NCBI GenBank assembly: GCA_030549775.1
Contig: CM060175.1
Location: 109,794,688 to 109,858,687 of the forward strand
DNA length: 64,000 nucleotides
Reading direction: 5' to 3'
Origin: Tamarix chinensis
Lineage: Eukaryota; Streptophyta; Magnoliopsida; Caryophyllales; Tamaricaceae
The stretch's first letter is position 1; the number at the start of each line of letters is the position of its first letter. Below the pieces are notes generated by a model. The model was not told where the DNA came from and ran no database searches. It saw only the letters and a list, made by a program, of their open reading frames with translations. The translations under genes and the position numbers were made by a program. Positions 1-11,521 of this stretch are shown piece by piece.

Positions 1-850
1 CCTTTAGTAGGTTAAATTACCAAATTGCCCCTTTGGTTAGATAAATTACCAAATTACCCTTCTCCTTTATCATAATTACCATTTTATCCCTCTCAATTAT
101 TATAATTGCCATTTTACTCTTTTTAATTATTATAAGTCCCAAATTACCCTTCTTCATAATTATAATTACCAATTTACCCTTCTCCATATTTATAATTATT
201 AATTTACCCTTCTCCATATTTATAATTATTAATTTACCCTTCTCCATATTTATAATTATTAACTTACCCTTCTCCATTCTTATAATTACTATATTGCCCT
301 TCTCCATTATTAAAATTACAATAATGCCCTTTTATTGGTTAATTTACCAATTTACCCTTCTCTATTATCATAAATATCCAATTACCCTTTTATGATCATA
401 ACTTAATTACCAATTTATCCTTCGTCATTATCATTATTACCAAGTTACCCCTTACTCCCAAGTGTGCCATAAATATCCTTTTAATTCATAAAATTACCCT
501 TCTACCTCTTACATCCAAACTACCATAATATCCTTTTATTTACAAAATTACCATAATACCCTTTTACTTATAAAATTATCATAACATCCCTTTTACTTCA
601 CAAATTACTATTTTACCCTTTTACATCCAAAATTACCATTTTTATCTTTCCTTACAAAATTACCATTTTGCCCTTCGTTTCCAAAATTACCATATTACCC
701 CTTTACTCATAAAAATTCAGTTTCCCATTTACTTCCCAACTTACCAGAATATCCCTAACTTCCAAAATTACCACAATATCCCTTTTTACTTGTAAAATTA
801 CCATATTGCCCTTTTGCCTTCAAAATTACTACTTTACCCCCTTTATTTCA
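1..850. repeat. Degenerate TTACC/ACCCTT tandem repeat field
   Basis: About 850 bases are built from loosely repeated units that combine TTACCA(A/T)TTT with ACCCTTYTCC and run in one direction with period near 30. The field occupies the part of the outer LTR that corresponds to the array region of the related solo LTR (about 12170-13000), so LTRs of this group carry different repeats in the same slot. A minus-strand frame over 17-307 is only the translation of the repeat. Confidence 0.75.
171..290. repeat. 30-bp tandem repeat, four units
   Basis: Units start at 171, 201, 231 and 261. The first three are nearly identical (AATTTACCCTTCTCC followed by an AT-rich half). This is the most recently homogenised part of the larger field. 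Confidence 0.85.
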
Positions 851-2908
851 CTACTTTTATTAAATTAACATTACCGCATGAAATAATAATATTAATACTT
901 CATTAACAATATCCAACTCCACCAACTATTATAGTTTAACATAATACATATTAGCACCCACACACATTAGCCATAATCTAGCACAAGGAATATTACTAAA
1001 ATGCCCCTAGGGCTCACAATAACATTATTCATGCATAAATGGTCACAATAACATAAAATAACATGGATAATTGATTAACACTTTCATTAATAATCAAATT
1101 CTTCCCTTAGGCAACATTTCCACACATATCACATAAAAGAGCATACTTTCCTTTTTATTAAAGAATATAAGTAAACATATAATTTATATTAACAACCATA
1201 TATCAACCATAATAACATATTAAAATTCCTAATGTGTAAACATATGTTTATCATGCGTTTAAATGGGGTTTAACGATTACCTTAATTCCCGAAAAATTGA
1301 ATCTTACCGGTATTCTGGTTAAAGATTCAAGCTTTGACTAGAAAAACCAATACCTAAGAATAATATCAATATTTATTAGAAATAAGAAAATCAAGATATA
1401 AGACTTTATAAATTTTACTTAAGGAAATAATTAATTTAAATATTATTATACCTTAAAGTTTTTAATAAAAATCGCCAATAAATGTAGGAACTCATGCTGC
1501 ATGCAAAAATAAAAGGAGAAAAGGCTCGATGAGGGGGTGATGGAAGGTAAAATGGACATTTTCGGGTTGGGGTCCTTAGGCTAGAAAAGAAGATAGATGG
1601 GGGAGGTTTCAAGGCAAGGGAATGGTGCAGGAGTGAAGAGGGGATGTAGGTGGATGCTGGGGATGGGTTTTTGGCGGCGGATGCGGTGGTGCCGAGGTGG
1701 CGAAGTTGGCTGCCGAGGTGGGTCGAGGTGGAGGGGTTGAGAAGGAAGGAAAAGAGGAGGGAAAAATGAAGGGGTTTGGGGACTTGTTTCGGCTAAACAA
1801 TGGATGGGGATCGTATAGGAGGTTGCAGGGAGTTGAATGGTGGGTTGGGTGGCGGCATAGGTGGCCGGACGGCGGCGGAAGGAAGGGTTGTAGGTGGGCT
1901 TCCGAGAAGGGTGAAAAACAGGAAGGAAAAGAAGAGGGGAGGAAGAGGGAGTTGCGGGGTGGCTTAGATGGTGTTGGGGCGGTGTAGGGCGGAAGTAGAA
2001 GGGTGTAAGAGGCGGTGCAGGGGCTGGGTACGACGGTTGGAGCGGCGGAGGGCGGCGGCGTGCAAAAACAAGGGTGGAATGGGAGGAGAAGATGTAACAC
2101 CCCCAAATTTCACTCCTGAAAAAAAAAATTGAAAGGATAAAGCGGAAGCTAGAAGTGAATCTGGGGAATGTTACCGCCACATCTAACACAAGATAAATGT
2201 CCACCATCTATCTCATGCTAGATGCAAGGCTAAAACCTGTCAAACAAAACTGCAAACATCTATGCCGTAAGGATAAACTCCCACAAGGAGATATCCACGG
2301 GCAGATGGCAAGTGAATCAATTCACTAAATAAAATCATCGCTGAATCAATCAGCGGAACCTGTGAAATAAATCCGAATTTTAAAAGCTTATCAGAGTACG
2401 AGAAAATGAAAGTTAATTACAATACCCTTGAATTTTAAATACAATACTTGAAACTTCTAGAAAGATGAATACAGTTAAACAAAACTCGAAGAATAATGTC
2501 CGGATCGCCTACTCACTCAAGTCAAGCCTTCCACCCCAAATAGTAACCGATCAAACCTGCATAAGATGTCTGCTCCCCACCATTGGTGGATCATCACAGG
2601 ACCCATTCAATCAAGGTAGTATCAGTACGGGTCCGATACTGAGTAAATCCCACTACCCTACCTTATGGAAGAGACGTAAATTACAGCATCAAGTGCATAT
2701 TAAATTATGATACAAAACGTTGATATAATATTACGCATACTCAAACCCACATCACAAGTCCTACCATACATATATAATAACATGCAAAACATATGAAATA
2801 TCTTAAACCGATAAGAGATTCAGATAAACCAACCAAGCATTTATGGATAATGTTAACCAACCAACCAGACATTTTTGGACAACGCCAAACCAACCCAAGC
2901 CGAATCGG

Positions 2909-3096
2909 GCATTTATCAAATGGTCATTTATGGGCAATGCCGAATCGAACATTTATCAAACGGGCATTTATGGGCAATGCCGAACCGAATATTTTATCAA
3001 ACGGGCATTTATGGGCAATGCCGAACCGAATATTTATCAAACGGGCATTTATGGGCAATGCCGAACCGAATACTTATCAAACGGGCATTTAGCCTC
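2909..3096 (-). repeat. About 40-bp tandem array with GGCAT/ATGCC dyads
   Basis: Four to five units each hold the core GGGCATTTATGGGCAATGCC, in which GGCAT can pair with ATGCC across a 9-nt loop. The array adjoins the 29-bp hairpin array and is duplicated in the other LTR at about 7283-7470. Confidence 0.85.
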
Positions 3097-3099
3097 GCA

Positions 3100-3332
3100 G
3101 ACATTACTTAGGGACATGTCCAGCCCCGAGCATTACTTAGGGACATGCTCAGCCCCGAGCATTACTTAGGGACATGCTCAGCCCCGGACATTACTTAGGG
3201 ACATGTCCAGCCCCGAGCATTACTTAGGGACATGCTCAGCCCCGAGCATTACTTAGGGACATGCTCAGCCCCGGACATTACTTAGGGACATGTCCAGCCC
3301 CGAGCATTACTTAGGGACATGCTCAGCCCCGA
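3100..3332 (-). repeat. 29-bp tandem array of eight potential hairpins
   Basis: Eight units are arranged A-B-B-A-B-B-A-B. Type A has arms GGACAT and ATGTCC; type B has arms GAGCAT and ATGCTC. Both enclose the same 11-nt loop TACTTAGGGAC and are separated by CAGCCCC. Seven units have a perfect 6-bp stem; the first (AGACAT) has a terminal mismatch. The variant bases differ on both arms so that pairing is kept. In the sense direction the array lies about 200 bases downstream of the TATA-like run, so it should be in the transcript. Confidence 0.9.
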
Positions 3333-3532
3333 TCGAGTAGACTCATTCTTTAGATCTCTGATAAATATAGTCAATTCACATCATGTCACAGCACATCATA
3401 ATCACCACATACGGATATCACATTCATGTTATAAGAAAAACACATACCACCTACCTTAACTCCAAGCTGCGCTCCGCATAAAACATGTTAAAGACAAACA
3501 TGTGATACACAACAGGACATGGTATATATATA

Positions 3533-3544
3533 TACGAAGCATCC
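3533..3544 (-). promoter_or_regulatory. Candidate TATA box of the nested-element LTR
   Basis: A 12-bp alternating TA run is the only TATA-like run I noticed in the middle of the LTR. It is repeated at 7907-7918 in the other LTR. Placement between the pyrimidine-rich block and the hairpin array fits a U3/R boundary, but no start site is demonstrated. Confidence 0.4.
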
Positions 3545-4104
3545 AAGGCAAGTAGATCACACATCACACAAGTGGCCTTAGCTAGACCCTTACGAACACC
3601 CATAAGTGGAGGTAAGTAGAGACTTACTTGGATCCGAAGCTAGTTAAGCGAGATCAGAGGGAGAGAGATCACTAGCTCGTGGATCCACGAGAAAGCTTTC
3701 CAAACGAAAATCAACGAAATTGGAGCAAAGGAAGGCTAGAGGAGCTTCGTCGGGGACCGGGGGTGGCTCGCCGGTGGTCAGCGAGGCTCGCCGGTGACCG
3801 GCGGCGGCTCGTCACTGCTGCTGCTACTCCCGCGCGTAGTTGCTGTGGTGGCTCTGCTTCTGCTGCGGTCGAGCTAGCTGCTGCGGCTGCTGCTGCTTCG
3901 GTGGCTGCTGCAGTGGCGTCTTCGGTGCCTGTCGACCGGTGGGGTGGCGGGAGCAGGGAGGAGCTGGGGAGAAGGAGGCTGGGGCTGCGTAGGGTTACGG
4001 GCTGCAGAACAGGGTTGCAGCTCGGGGAAAGGTAGAGAAGAGAAAGGAGAGAAGAGGGAAAAGAAAAAGAAGACCGGGGGCACCGGTCGGGGCAGGGGTT
4101 GCGG

Positions 4105-4147
<43 letters not shown>

Positions 4148-5002
4148 TTACACATTGGATAAAATACCAAAAGAAAAAAAATCAAAATATTATTAGAAGA
4201 TTTTATCTAAAATTTATTTAATCAAAAATTTATTTCGAACGGATCCGAAAGCTTAAAATTAATAAAAAGCTATATAAAGAATTTCGGAAGTTTTTTTTTC
4301 GAAAAATTTACCGACGAATGTAAAAATTTATATTATTCACGAAAATGTATTGTAAGACCTCGAAAAATTATTTAAAAGTATATAATAAAATGTTTAAGTC
4401 AAATTCTAATAAATCAAGACTAATTTTAATAATTTCCGAAATCGGTTTTCCGTAAACCAAAACGCATAAAACTAAAGAGAATTAATTCCAGAAAGAATTT
4501 CATAAATAAACTCCAAAAATCTTTTTAATTTAAAACTTCCCAAATATTAAAGATTTCCGAAAATGAATAAATTTAAAGTCGAAAATATTTTCTACGGATA
4601 AAATTATTAAAATAAATTTAACTATTTAAATAGAAATTCTATAATTTAAATAATATATTTCGTTAACGAAATACAACTTCAAAACAAGGTCGTAATCACA
4701 CGACGAAGTTAAAATCGCAAACGAATCTAAAATATTAAAAATCAAAATACGAGAAAGAACGGGAATATATATTTTTAACCGAAGATTGAAATCATAAGAA
4801 TATAATAAAATCACTGTCGTGAACGAATTTGTCTAGAATGATTCGCAACGACAATGATTAATTACACTCAATTATGAATTCAAGATCATCGATAAATCCG
4901 TAAAACGAAACGAAATTAGAATAATTAATTATTTACATCAAATTACGCTAATAAAATCATTAAACTCAATGAATCTGGATTTTAAAAATACGGGGTATTA
5001 CA

Positions 5003-5015
5003 TCACTACCCCCTT
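5003..5015 (-). other. Polypurine tract of the nested element
   Basis: On the minus strand the sequence AAGGGGGTAGTGA abuts the 3' LTR start (TGTAATACC), the position expected for the plus-strand primer of reverse transcription. Confidence 0.75.
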
Positions 5016-6450
5016 AAAAAGGAACTTCGTCCCCGAAGTTCGGGAAAACCTAGGTAGCAGGAAGTTGACAAAACGATTGAATAAAACATTGACCGCAATG
5101 AGTAATTTACAAGTAAATCCAAAGAAAAATAAAACGATGTTAACGAGGCTAAACCAAGCAAAGTTAAAAGGAAACAAGGCTTAGGAAGGAGGAAAATCGT
5201 TGCTTAGCAATTCAAATGCGATGGAATTCGAATAAGGAGGAAATACAGACTTAAAGTCAAAACAAGTTACAAAAATACTGTCGTTAAAATAAAGTCTTAC
5301 ATGAGAATAACAAAAGTATCACGTGGAGTTCAAAGAGAATATAGGAACGAAAACTATAAGGATTACACAACTCTAATAATACAACTAATACATAATATGC
5401 ACATAAAGCCTTACACAATAAGTTATCTCTATAACATTATACAATAAAACAAGGTTAACACTTCCCTCAACGACTCATAAAAGATTCTCATACGTACCAA
5501 CCACCTACCTCTAAATCAAGGAAGATTCTTACCTCCAAAGCACTTTACTAACAAGTTCTCTAATCCACGCTATAACCATGCTAGTCTAAGCACTTAATTT
5601 CAAAAATGCTACTAATATAGCAACTACAACATTCGAGTCCACAATTTTTATTTATCTCCTATTCGTTCATAGTTCTCCTCATACCAAACAAAACTTAATA
5701 CACTATCACTCACGTACAACTAAAAAGAAAATAATGCCTACTTTACGAGGAAGGATCTTCATACACTAATGGTAAAAGTATTAACACAAAATACAAAACG
5801 GAAACAACCTATGATTGAATGATAATCGATGGAAACTAGATATAGACCCATAATAAAAGTTATACTGCATCATTAAAATCACTCAGGTAAATTAGGCACC
5901 CTACACCCTGATTATAAAAACAAACACCTCTATCTAAACCTCAACCTTATCATTATCACAATTCTAGGTTTCTCCCATTTGAAAATGATACATCTATTTA
6001 AACATCACTATCGAGGCTACAAACCTAAGTTTCTTACAACTCCAAAAATTAAAACAACTCAATAAAAATATATTACAATTTATATCATATCATATTACAT
6101 CCAATAATATACACCTTAAGATTATCAATATACCAAACCTACAAGACTAGGTTTAACTTAGTGGGGTAACTACCCCCTTAAGGGCAAACTAATCACAAAA
6201 CCATAATAATCACATCACATAAAATACAGAGTTAACACAAGTTAAGCATGTAAAATAATAAGTGACCATATTCGAAGACATAATTACAACAGCAAATCAC
6301 AAGGCCACTTATACTACCCAATCACACTATCCTCACAAGCTAATCCGGATTTAAAATTCACTTGAACAAAGGTAAATACATTTTCAGTTAAAACATTTAG
6401 GATCGTGAGAACCGAATCTCTAACCGAAACCCGATTCTCAACAACCAAAA

Positions 6451-6462
6451 GCTCTGATACCA
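6451..6462 (-). other. Primer binding site, initiator tRNA-Met type
   Basis: The minus strand reads TGGTATCAGAGC, the standard plant initiator-Met primer site, three bases (AGT) after the LTR end GTTACA. It fixes the element's orientation as minus. Confidence 0.92.
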
Positions 6463-6465
6463 ACT

Positions 6466-8478
6466 TGTAACACCCCCAAATTTCACTCCTGAAAAAAAAA
6501 AATTGAAAGGATAAAGCGGAAGCTAGAAGTGAATCTGGGGAATGTTACCGCCACATCTAACACAAGATAAATGTCCACCATCTATCTCATGCTAGATGCA
6601 AGGCTAAAACCTGTCAAACAAAACTGCAAACATCTATGCCGTAAGGATAAACTCCCACAAGGAGATATCCACGGGCAGATGGCAAGTGAATCAATTCACT
6701 AAATAAAATCATCGCTGAATCAATCAGCGGAACCTGTGAAATAAATCCGAATTTTAAAAGCTTATCAGAGTACGAGAAAATGAAAGTTAATTACAATACC
6801 CTTGAATTTTAAATACAATACTTGAAACTTCTAGAAAGATGAATACAGTTAAACAAAACTCGAAGAATAATGTCCGGATCGCCTACTCACTCAAGTCAAG
6901 CCTTCCACCCCAAATAGTAACCGATCAAACCTGCATAAGATGTCTGCTCCCCACCATTGGTGGATCATCACAGGACCCATTCAATCAAGGTAGTATCAGT
7001 ACGGGTCCGATACTGAGTAAATCCCACTACCCTACCTTATGGAAGAGACGTAAATTACAGCATCAAGTGCATATTAAATTATGATACAAAACGTTGATAT
7101 AATATTACGCATACTCAAACCCACATCACAAGTCCTACCATACATATATAATAACATGCAAAACATATGAAATATCTTAAACCGATAAGAGATTCAGATA
7201 AACCAACCAAGCATTTATGGATAATGTTAACCAACCAACCAGACATTTTTGGACAACGCCAAACCAACCCAAGCCGAATCGGGCATTTATCAAATGGTCA
7301 TTTATGGGCAATGCCGAATCGAACATTTATCAAACGGGCATTTATGGGCAATGCCGAACCGAATATTTTATCAAACGGGCATTTATGGGCAATGCCGAAC
7401 CGAATATTTATCAAACGGGCATTTATGGGCAATGCCGAACCGAATACTTATCAAACGGGCATTTAGCCTCGCAGACATTACTTAGGGACATGTCCAGCCC
7501 CGAGCATTACTTAGGGACATGCTCAGCCCCGAGCATTACTTAGGGACATGCTCAGCCCCGGACATTACTTAGGGACATGTCCAGCCCCGAGCATTACTTA
7601 GGGACATGCTCAGCCCCGAGCATTACTTAGGGACATGCTCAGCCCCGGACATTACTTAGGGACATGTCCAGCCCCGAGCATTACTTAGGGACATGCTCAG
7701 CCCCGATCGAGTAGACTCATTCTTTAGATCTCTGATAAATATAGTCAATTCACATCATGTCACAGCACATCATAATCACCACATACGGATATCACATTCA
7801 TGTTATAAGAAAAACACATACCACCTACCTTAACTCCAAGCTGCGCTCCGCATAAAACATGTTAAAGACAAACATGTGATACACAACAGGACATGGTATA
7901 TATATATACGAAGCATCCAAGGCAAGTAGATCACACATCACACAAGTGGCCTTAGCTAGACCCTTACGAACACCCATAAGTGGAGGTAAGTAGAGACTTA
8001 CTTGGATCCGAAGCTAGTTAAGCGAGATCAGAGGGAGAGAGATCACTAGCTCGTGGATCCACGAGAAAGCTTTCCAAACGAAAATCAACGAAATTGGAGC
8101 AAAGGAAGGCTAGAGGAGCTTCGTCGGGGACCGGGGGTGGCTCGCCGGTGGTCAGCGAGGCTCGCCGGTGACCGGCGGCGGCTCGTCACTGCTGCTGCTA
8201 CTCCCGCGCGTAGTTGCTGTGGTGGCTCTGCTTCTGCTGCGGTCGAGCTAGCTGCTGCGGCTGCTGCTGCTTCGGTGGCTGCTGCAGTGGCGTCTTCGGT
8301 GCCTGTCGACCGGTGGGGTGGCGGGAGCAGGGAGGAGCTGGGGAGAAGGAGGCTGGGGCTGCGTAGGGTTACGGGCTGCAGAACAGGGTTGCAGCTCGGG
8401 GAAAGGTAGAGAAGAGAAAGGAGAGAAGAGGGAAAAGAAAAAGAAGACCGGGGGCACCGGTCGGGGCAGGGGTTGCGG

Positions 8479-8518
<40 letters not shown>

Positions 8519-9372
8519 TTACACATTGGATAAAATACCAAAAGAAAAAAAATCAAAATATTATTAGAAGATTTTATCTAAAATTTATTTAATCAAAAAT
8601 TTATTTCGAACGGATCCGAAAGCTTAAAATTAATAAAAAGCTATATAAAGAATTTCGGAAGTTTTTTTTCGAAAAATTTACCGACGAATGTAAAAATTTA
8701 TATTATTCACGAAAATGTATTGTAAGACCTCGAAAAATTATTTAAAAGTATATAATAAAATGTTTAAGTCAAATTCTAATAAATCAAGACTAATTTTAAT
8801 AATTTCCGAAATCGGTTTTCCGTAAACCAAAACGCATAAAACTAAAGAGAATTAATTCCAGAAAGAATTTCATAAATAAACTCCAAAAATCTTTTTAATT
8901 TAAAACTTCCCAAATATTAAAGATTTCCGAAAATGAATAAATTTAAAGTCGAAAATATTTTCTACGGATAAAATTATTAAAATAAATTTAACTATTTAAA
9001 TAGAAATTCTATAATTTAAATAATATATTTCGTTAACGAAATACAACTTCAAAACAAGGTCGTAATCACACGACGAAGTTAAAATCGCAAACGAATCTAA
9101 AATATTAAAAATCAAAATACGAGAAAGAACGGGAATATATATTTTTAACCGAAGATTGAAATCATAAGAATATAATAAAATCACTGTCGTGAACGAATTT
9201 GTCTAGAATGATTCGCAACGACAATGATTAATTACACTCAATTATGAATTCAAGATCATCGATAAATCCGTAAAACGAAACGAAATTAGAATAATTAATT
9301 ATTTACATCAAATTACGCTAATAAAATCATTAAACTCAATGAATCTGGATTTTAAAAATACGGGGTATTACA
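6466..9372 (-). repeat. 5' LTR of the nested element (2907 bp)
   Basis: This is the direct repeat of 2093-5002, offset by 4374 bases through the array region. It carries the same arrays (7283-7470 and 7474-7706), the same TATA-like run (7907-7918) and a 34-T tract (8481-8514). Its outer end TTACA is followed directly by the target duplication GAAGA. Confidence 0.93.
7474..7706 (-). repeat. Hairpin array, second LTR copy
   Basis: The same eight units in the same order as at 3100-3332, without differences that I can see. The two copies are therefore not independent evidence for covariation. Confidence 0.9.
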
Positions 9373-10335
9373 GAAGAAGTGGCAGAGAGAGAGGAGATCG
9401 GGGGGTAAGGCTCGAAATGATGGGGCAGAAAATGGTTGAAGGGGAGAAGAAAAAGAAGAGGAAGGGTAGGGGGATAGGGGCTGATCGGGTGGTAGTGTTT
9501 AGGGTCGCAGGGGGTGGTGGTAGGGTGGCAGGGAAGGTGGTAGGGTGGCAGGGAGGGGAGACGAAGAGGGGGAAAAAACTAGAGTTGTGGGATGGTTTGC
9601 AGGGCTGGACAGGTCCGAAAATAGGAAGAAAATGACGGGAGAGAAGGAGGGCAGGTGGTGGCAGCGATGGGTGCAGGCGGTGCAGCGGCATGGCGTCGAA
9701 TATGCAGGTGGTCGGGCATGGAGGTCGAAGAAGAGAAAAAAAAACAGATAGGGCAAGGAGTAGGAGGCCGGTCGGGGAAGGGAAGAAAAAAGACTAGGCC
9801 GGCCGGTTCAGGGGAGAAAGGAAGGAGGAGAGAAGGAGGTTGGGCTGGCTGTGCATGTGGGGGGGGAGAATGGGCCGCTGGCCCAAGTCCAAGGAGGGGA
9901 GCAAGCCTGGCAGTCCGAGCCAGGGAAAGGAAAAAAGAAAAAGAAAGGAAGGAGGAAAATGAGAAAAGGAGAAGGAAAAGAAAAAGAAAGAGAAGGAAAA
10001 AGGGAAATAGGGAGACATAATTTAATTTAATTTAGAGCATAATAAAATATAATATTTTTGATAAATTATTTAATTTAATAATTTAATTCAATATAAATTA
10101 ATATATTGGTTCAAAAATACTAATTTTAGTAAAATATTAGTTTGAAAAATTATTTAAATGAAAATAATATGATAAAATAATAAAATACTTATTTTTAATT
10201 TATTAATTACTCCTATCCACATTTATATACTCGAAAGTCCATATAATAATTAAACTAAATAATTTTAAAATATAATTTATTTCAAATAAAACTGTTTATT
10301 AAATTATAAGTTTTCTAAAATTTTGGGGGATTACA
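9373..10335 (-). mobile_element. Outer giant LTR, right portion
   Basis: This continues the LTR broken at 2092: a purine-rich block (9373-10018) and then an AT-rich U3-like stretch ending GGGGGATTACA at 10335. The last 300 bases align with 14860-15178 of the solo LTR. The right-hand flank shows neither a primer site nor a polypurine tract, so this copy may also be a solo LTR; its left end is outside the window. The overlapping basic or proline-rich frames reflect composition only. Confidence 0.8.
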
Positions 10336-11521
10336 CATAATTACCACCAATGATGCACTATATCATATTCTAGCCCATATAGACATTATGAGCAATTATG
10401 AAAGCTAACCATCTAACTCTAGATGGCCAAGCTTTTCTCAAGGGCTGTAACACGAGCTATGACATCAAACATCTTACTTGAAATTTACAATTGATAAACC
10501 CAATACAAGAAAAAATCATAAATTAATCCCTAGCCAAATGATTTAAATAATAGGCGGAGAGTGAGGACTGGAGTGATGTGCTCGGATTGAGGGTTGAGCG
10601 TGTTTTTTATTTCCCTAGCTTAATTACCAAGGGGGTTAAATGAGAGATGAGTCCTACTCAAAGGCTAGTATATAATTACCTCAATAATAGAACACCTTGA
10701 TTCCAAACATGGTATATGCAGGTAAAGAATTTCCGTATTTTTTCTTAAGCCCCCATTCGCCTCATCCCAAGGTCCCTCTTAGTAACCTTGACATCATTTC
10801 GAGTCATTAAACCATTGCAATATATAAGGTTGAGGATGTTTCGTAGTAGAGAGAGCTAATATTTAAATCAAGATAGTTTATACTAGCCACTAGCCATGTT
10901 TGCACAACTCCCACTATCAATCATATGATCACAACACTTGTCATTCATAAAAATCCTAGTGTGGAAAACATTCTCATGTTACACAAACTCACTATCTATC
11001 TTAATTGGGTTATTAAGGACACATCTTACTGTCGAATTATAATGGATAAGGAAAATAACAGAATCACCAAGATCAAACATCTTTAATAACAGACTTAAAG
11101 CTCTAGTTTAAAGATCAACACATGGTCCTTGTGACTTCATTAGTTTAATACAATAACTATCACTACTTACTAGCTATAAATGCAATCAAATCCCAGCAAA
11201 TAACACTACCATAATAGATTGTGGCAAGAATAATTTAGCAACCATATAGCTATGATAGTTGGTCAATGCCTAGTGACAATAGATCAATTACAAGAATCTA
11301 TCAATACCAAACGACTATAATAGACAGAAGAATTAGACGAAAAGTACAATGGTAAGAGAATGATAATGAATCAGCAAACACAATACAAGAAATCCAGTTT
11401 AACAAAGATAACTACAAATTATACAAAAATAGAATATAGGACTAACAACCCTATACGAAAATTATAGATGCAACTAACTAAACAAATACTAACAGCTAAC
11501 CATCAGAAAGACCACCACAAT
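10336..11521 (-). pseudogene. Decayed gypsy retroelement with retropepsin footprint
   Basis: No intact gene is present. On the minus strand at about 10980-10889 the translation contains ENVFHTRIF and then DSGSCANMAS, matching the plant gypsy aspartic-protease context (a histidine/threonine lead-in followed by the DSGS/DGGS catalytic motif). Further on, at 10832-10771, NGLMTRNDVKVTK resembles the stretch that follows in the same proteins. Stops and shifts lie between them. The rest of the interval is AT-rich and unassigned. The solo LTR at 11522 probably inserted into this relic. Confidence 0.55.

Larger units (their letters stand above)
1..2092 (-). mobile_element. Outer giant LTR, left portion (interrupted)
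   Basis: This is one half of a non-coding LTR that begins left of the window and resumes at 9373 after a nested insertion. The stretch from about 870 to 2092 aligns by eye with 13020-14220 of the solo LTR at 11522-15178: the same order of motifs is seen around the TTACCGGTAT segment, then the ATGCAAAAAT segment, then a purine-rich block. The sense strand is taken as minus because the related element at 2093-9372 has its primer site on that side. Long proline/serine-rich frames on the minus strand at 1581-2207 are by-products of the purine-rich composition, not genes. Confidence 0.75.
2093..5002 (-). repeat. 3' LTR of the nested element (2910 bp)
   Basis: Its inner border is at 5002/5003, next to the polypurine tract. 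In sense (minus) order it holds an AT-rich U3-like stretch, a 37-T tract (4107-4143), a pyrimidine-rich GC block with CTG-type triplets (about 3640-4080), a TATA-like run, the hairpin array, a second 40-bp array and the terminal GTTACA. The plus-strand frame at 3679-4035 (alanine-rich) and the other short frames are repeated in both LTRs and have no protein hallmarks. Confidence 0.93.
5003..6465 (-). other. Internal domain of the nested element, non-coding
   Basis: These 1463 bases are AT-rich and full of stops in all frames. The longest frame (71 codons, 4969-5184) crosses the LTR border and has no recognisable motif. No zinc knuckle, protease DSG, RT YxDD/FxDD or integrase signature is seen. 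The only functional marks are the tract at the left end and the primer site at the right end. Confidence 0.85.
2093..9372 (-). mobile_element. Young non-autonomous LTR retrotransposon (LARD-like), nested in outer LTR
   Basis: A complete 7280-bp element lies between 5-bp target duplications GAAGA (2088-2092 and 9373-9377). Two LTRs of 2910 and 2907 bp flank a 1463-bp internal region. By eye the LTRs differ only in homopolymer lengths (10 versus 11 A, 37 versus 34 T, 9 versus 8 T), so insertion is very recent. In minus orientation the LTR starts TGTAATACCCC and ends GGGGGTGTTACA, followed by a primer site for initiator tRNA-Met. No gag, protease, RT or integrase motif is present, so mobilisation must be in trans. 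Very long LTRs and a non-coding interior are the hallmarks of LARD-type elements. The autonomous partner is not in this window. Confidence 0.93.

Noticed and set aside
17..307. 96-codon minus-strand frame with a 10-residue repeat
   Set aside because: It is the translation of the 30-bp tandem repeat.
1581..2207. Proline/serine-rich open frame on the minus strand (and similar ones at 9368-10018 and 13674-14461)
   Set aside because: They lie in purine-rich LTR blocks, overlap frames on the other strand, cross the nested insertion border and show no conserved domain.
3100..3332. CRISPR-like appearance (regular short repeats)
   Set aside because: Units are contiguous tandem copies without unique spacers, sit in a plant LTR and have no cas genes nearby.
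3679..4035. Alanine/arginine-rich 118-codon frame, repeated at 8053-8409
   Set aside because: It is antisense to the element, made of GCT/CTG-type triplets, and present only because the LTR is duplicated.
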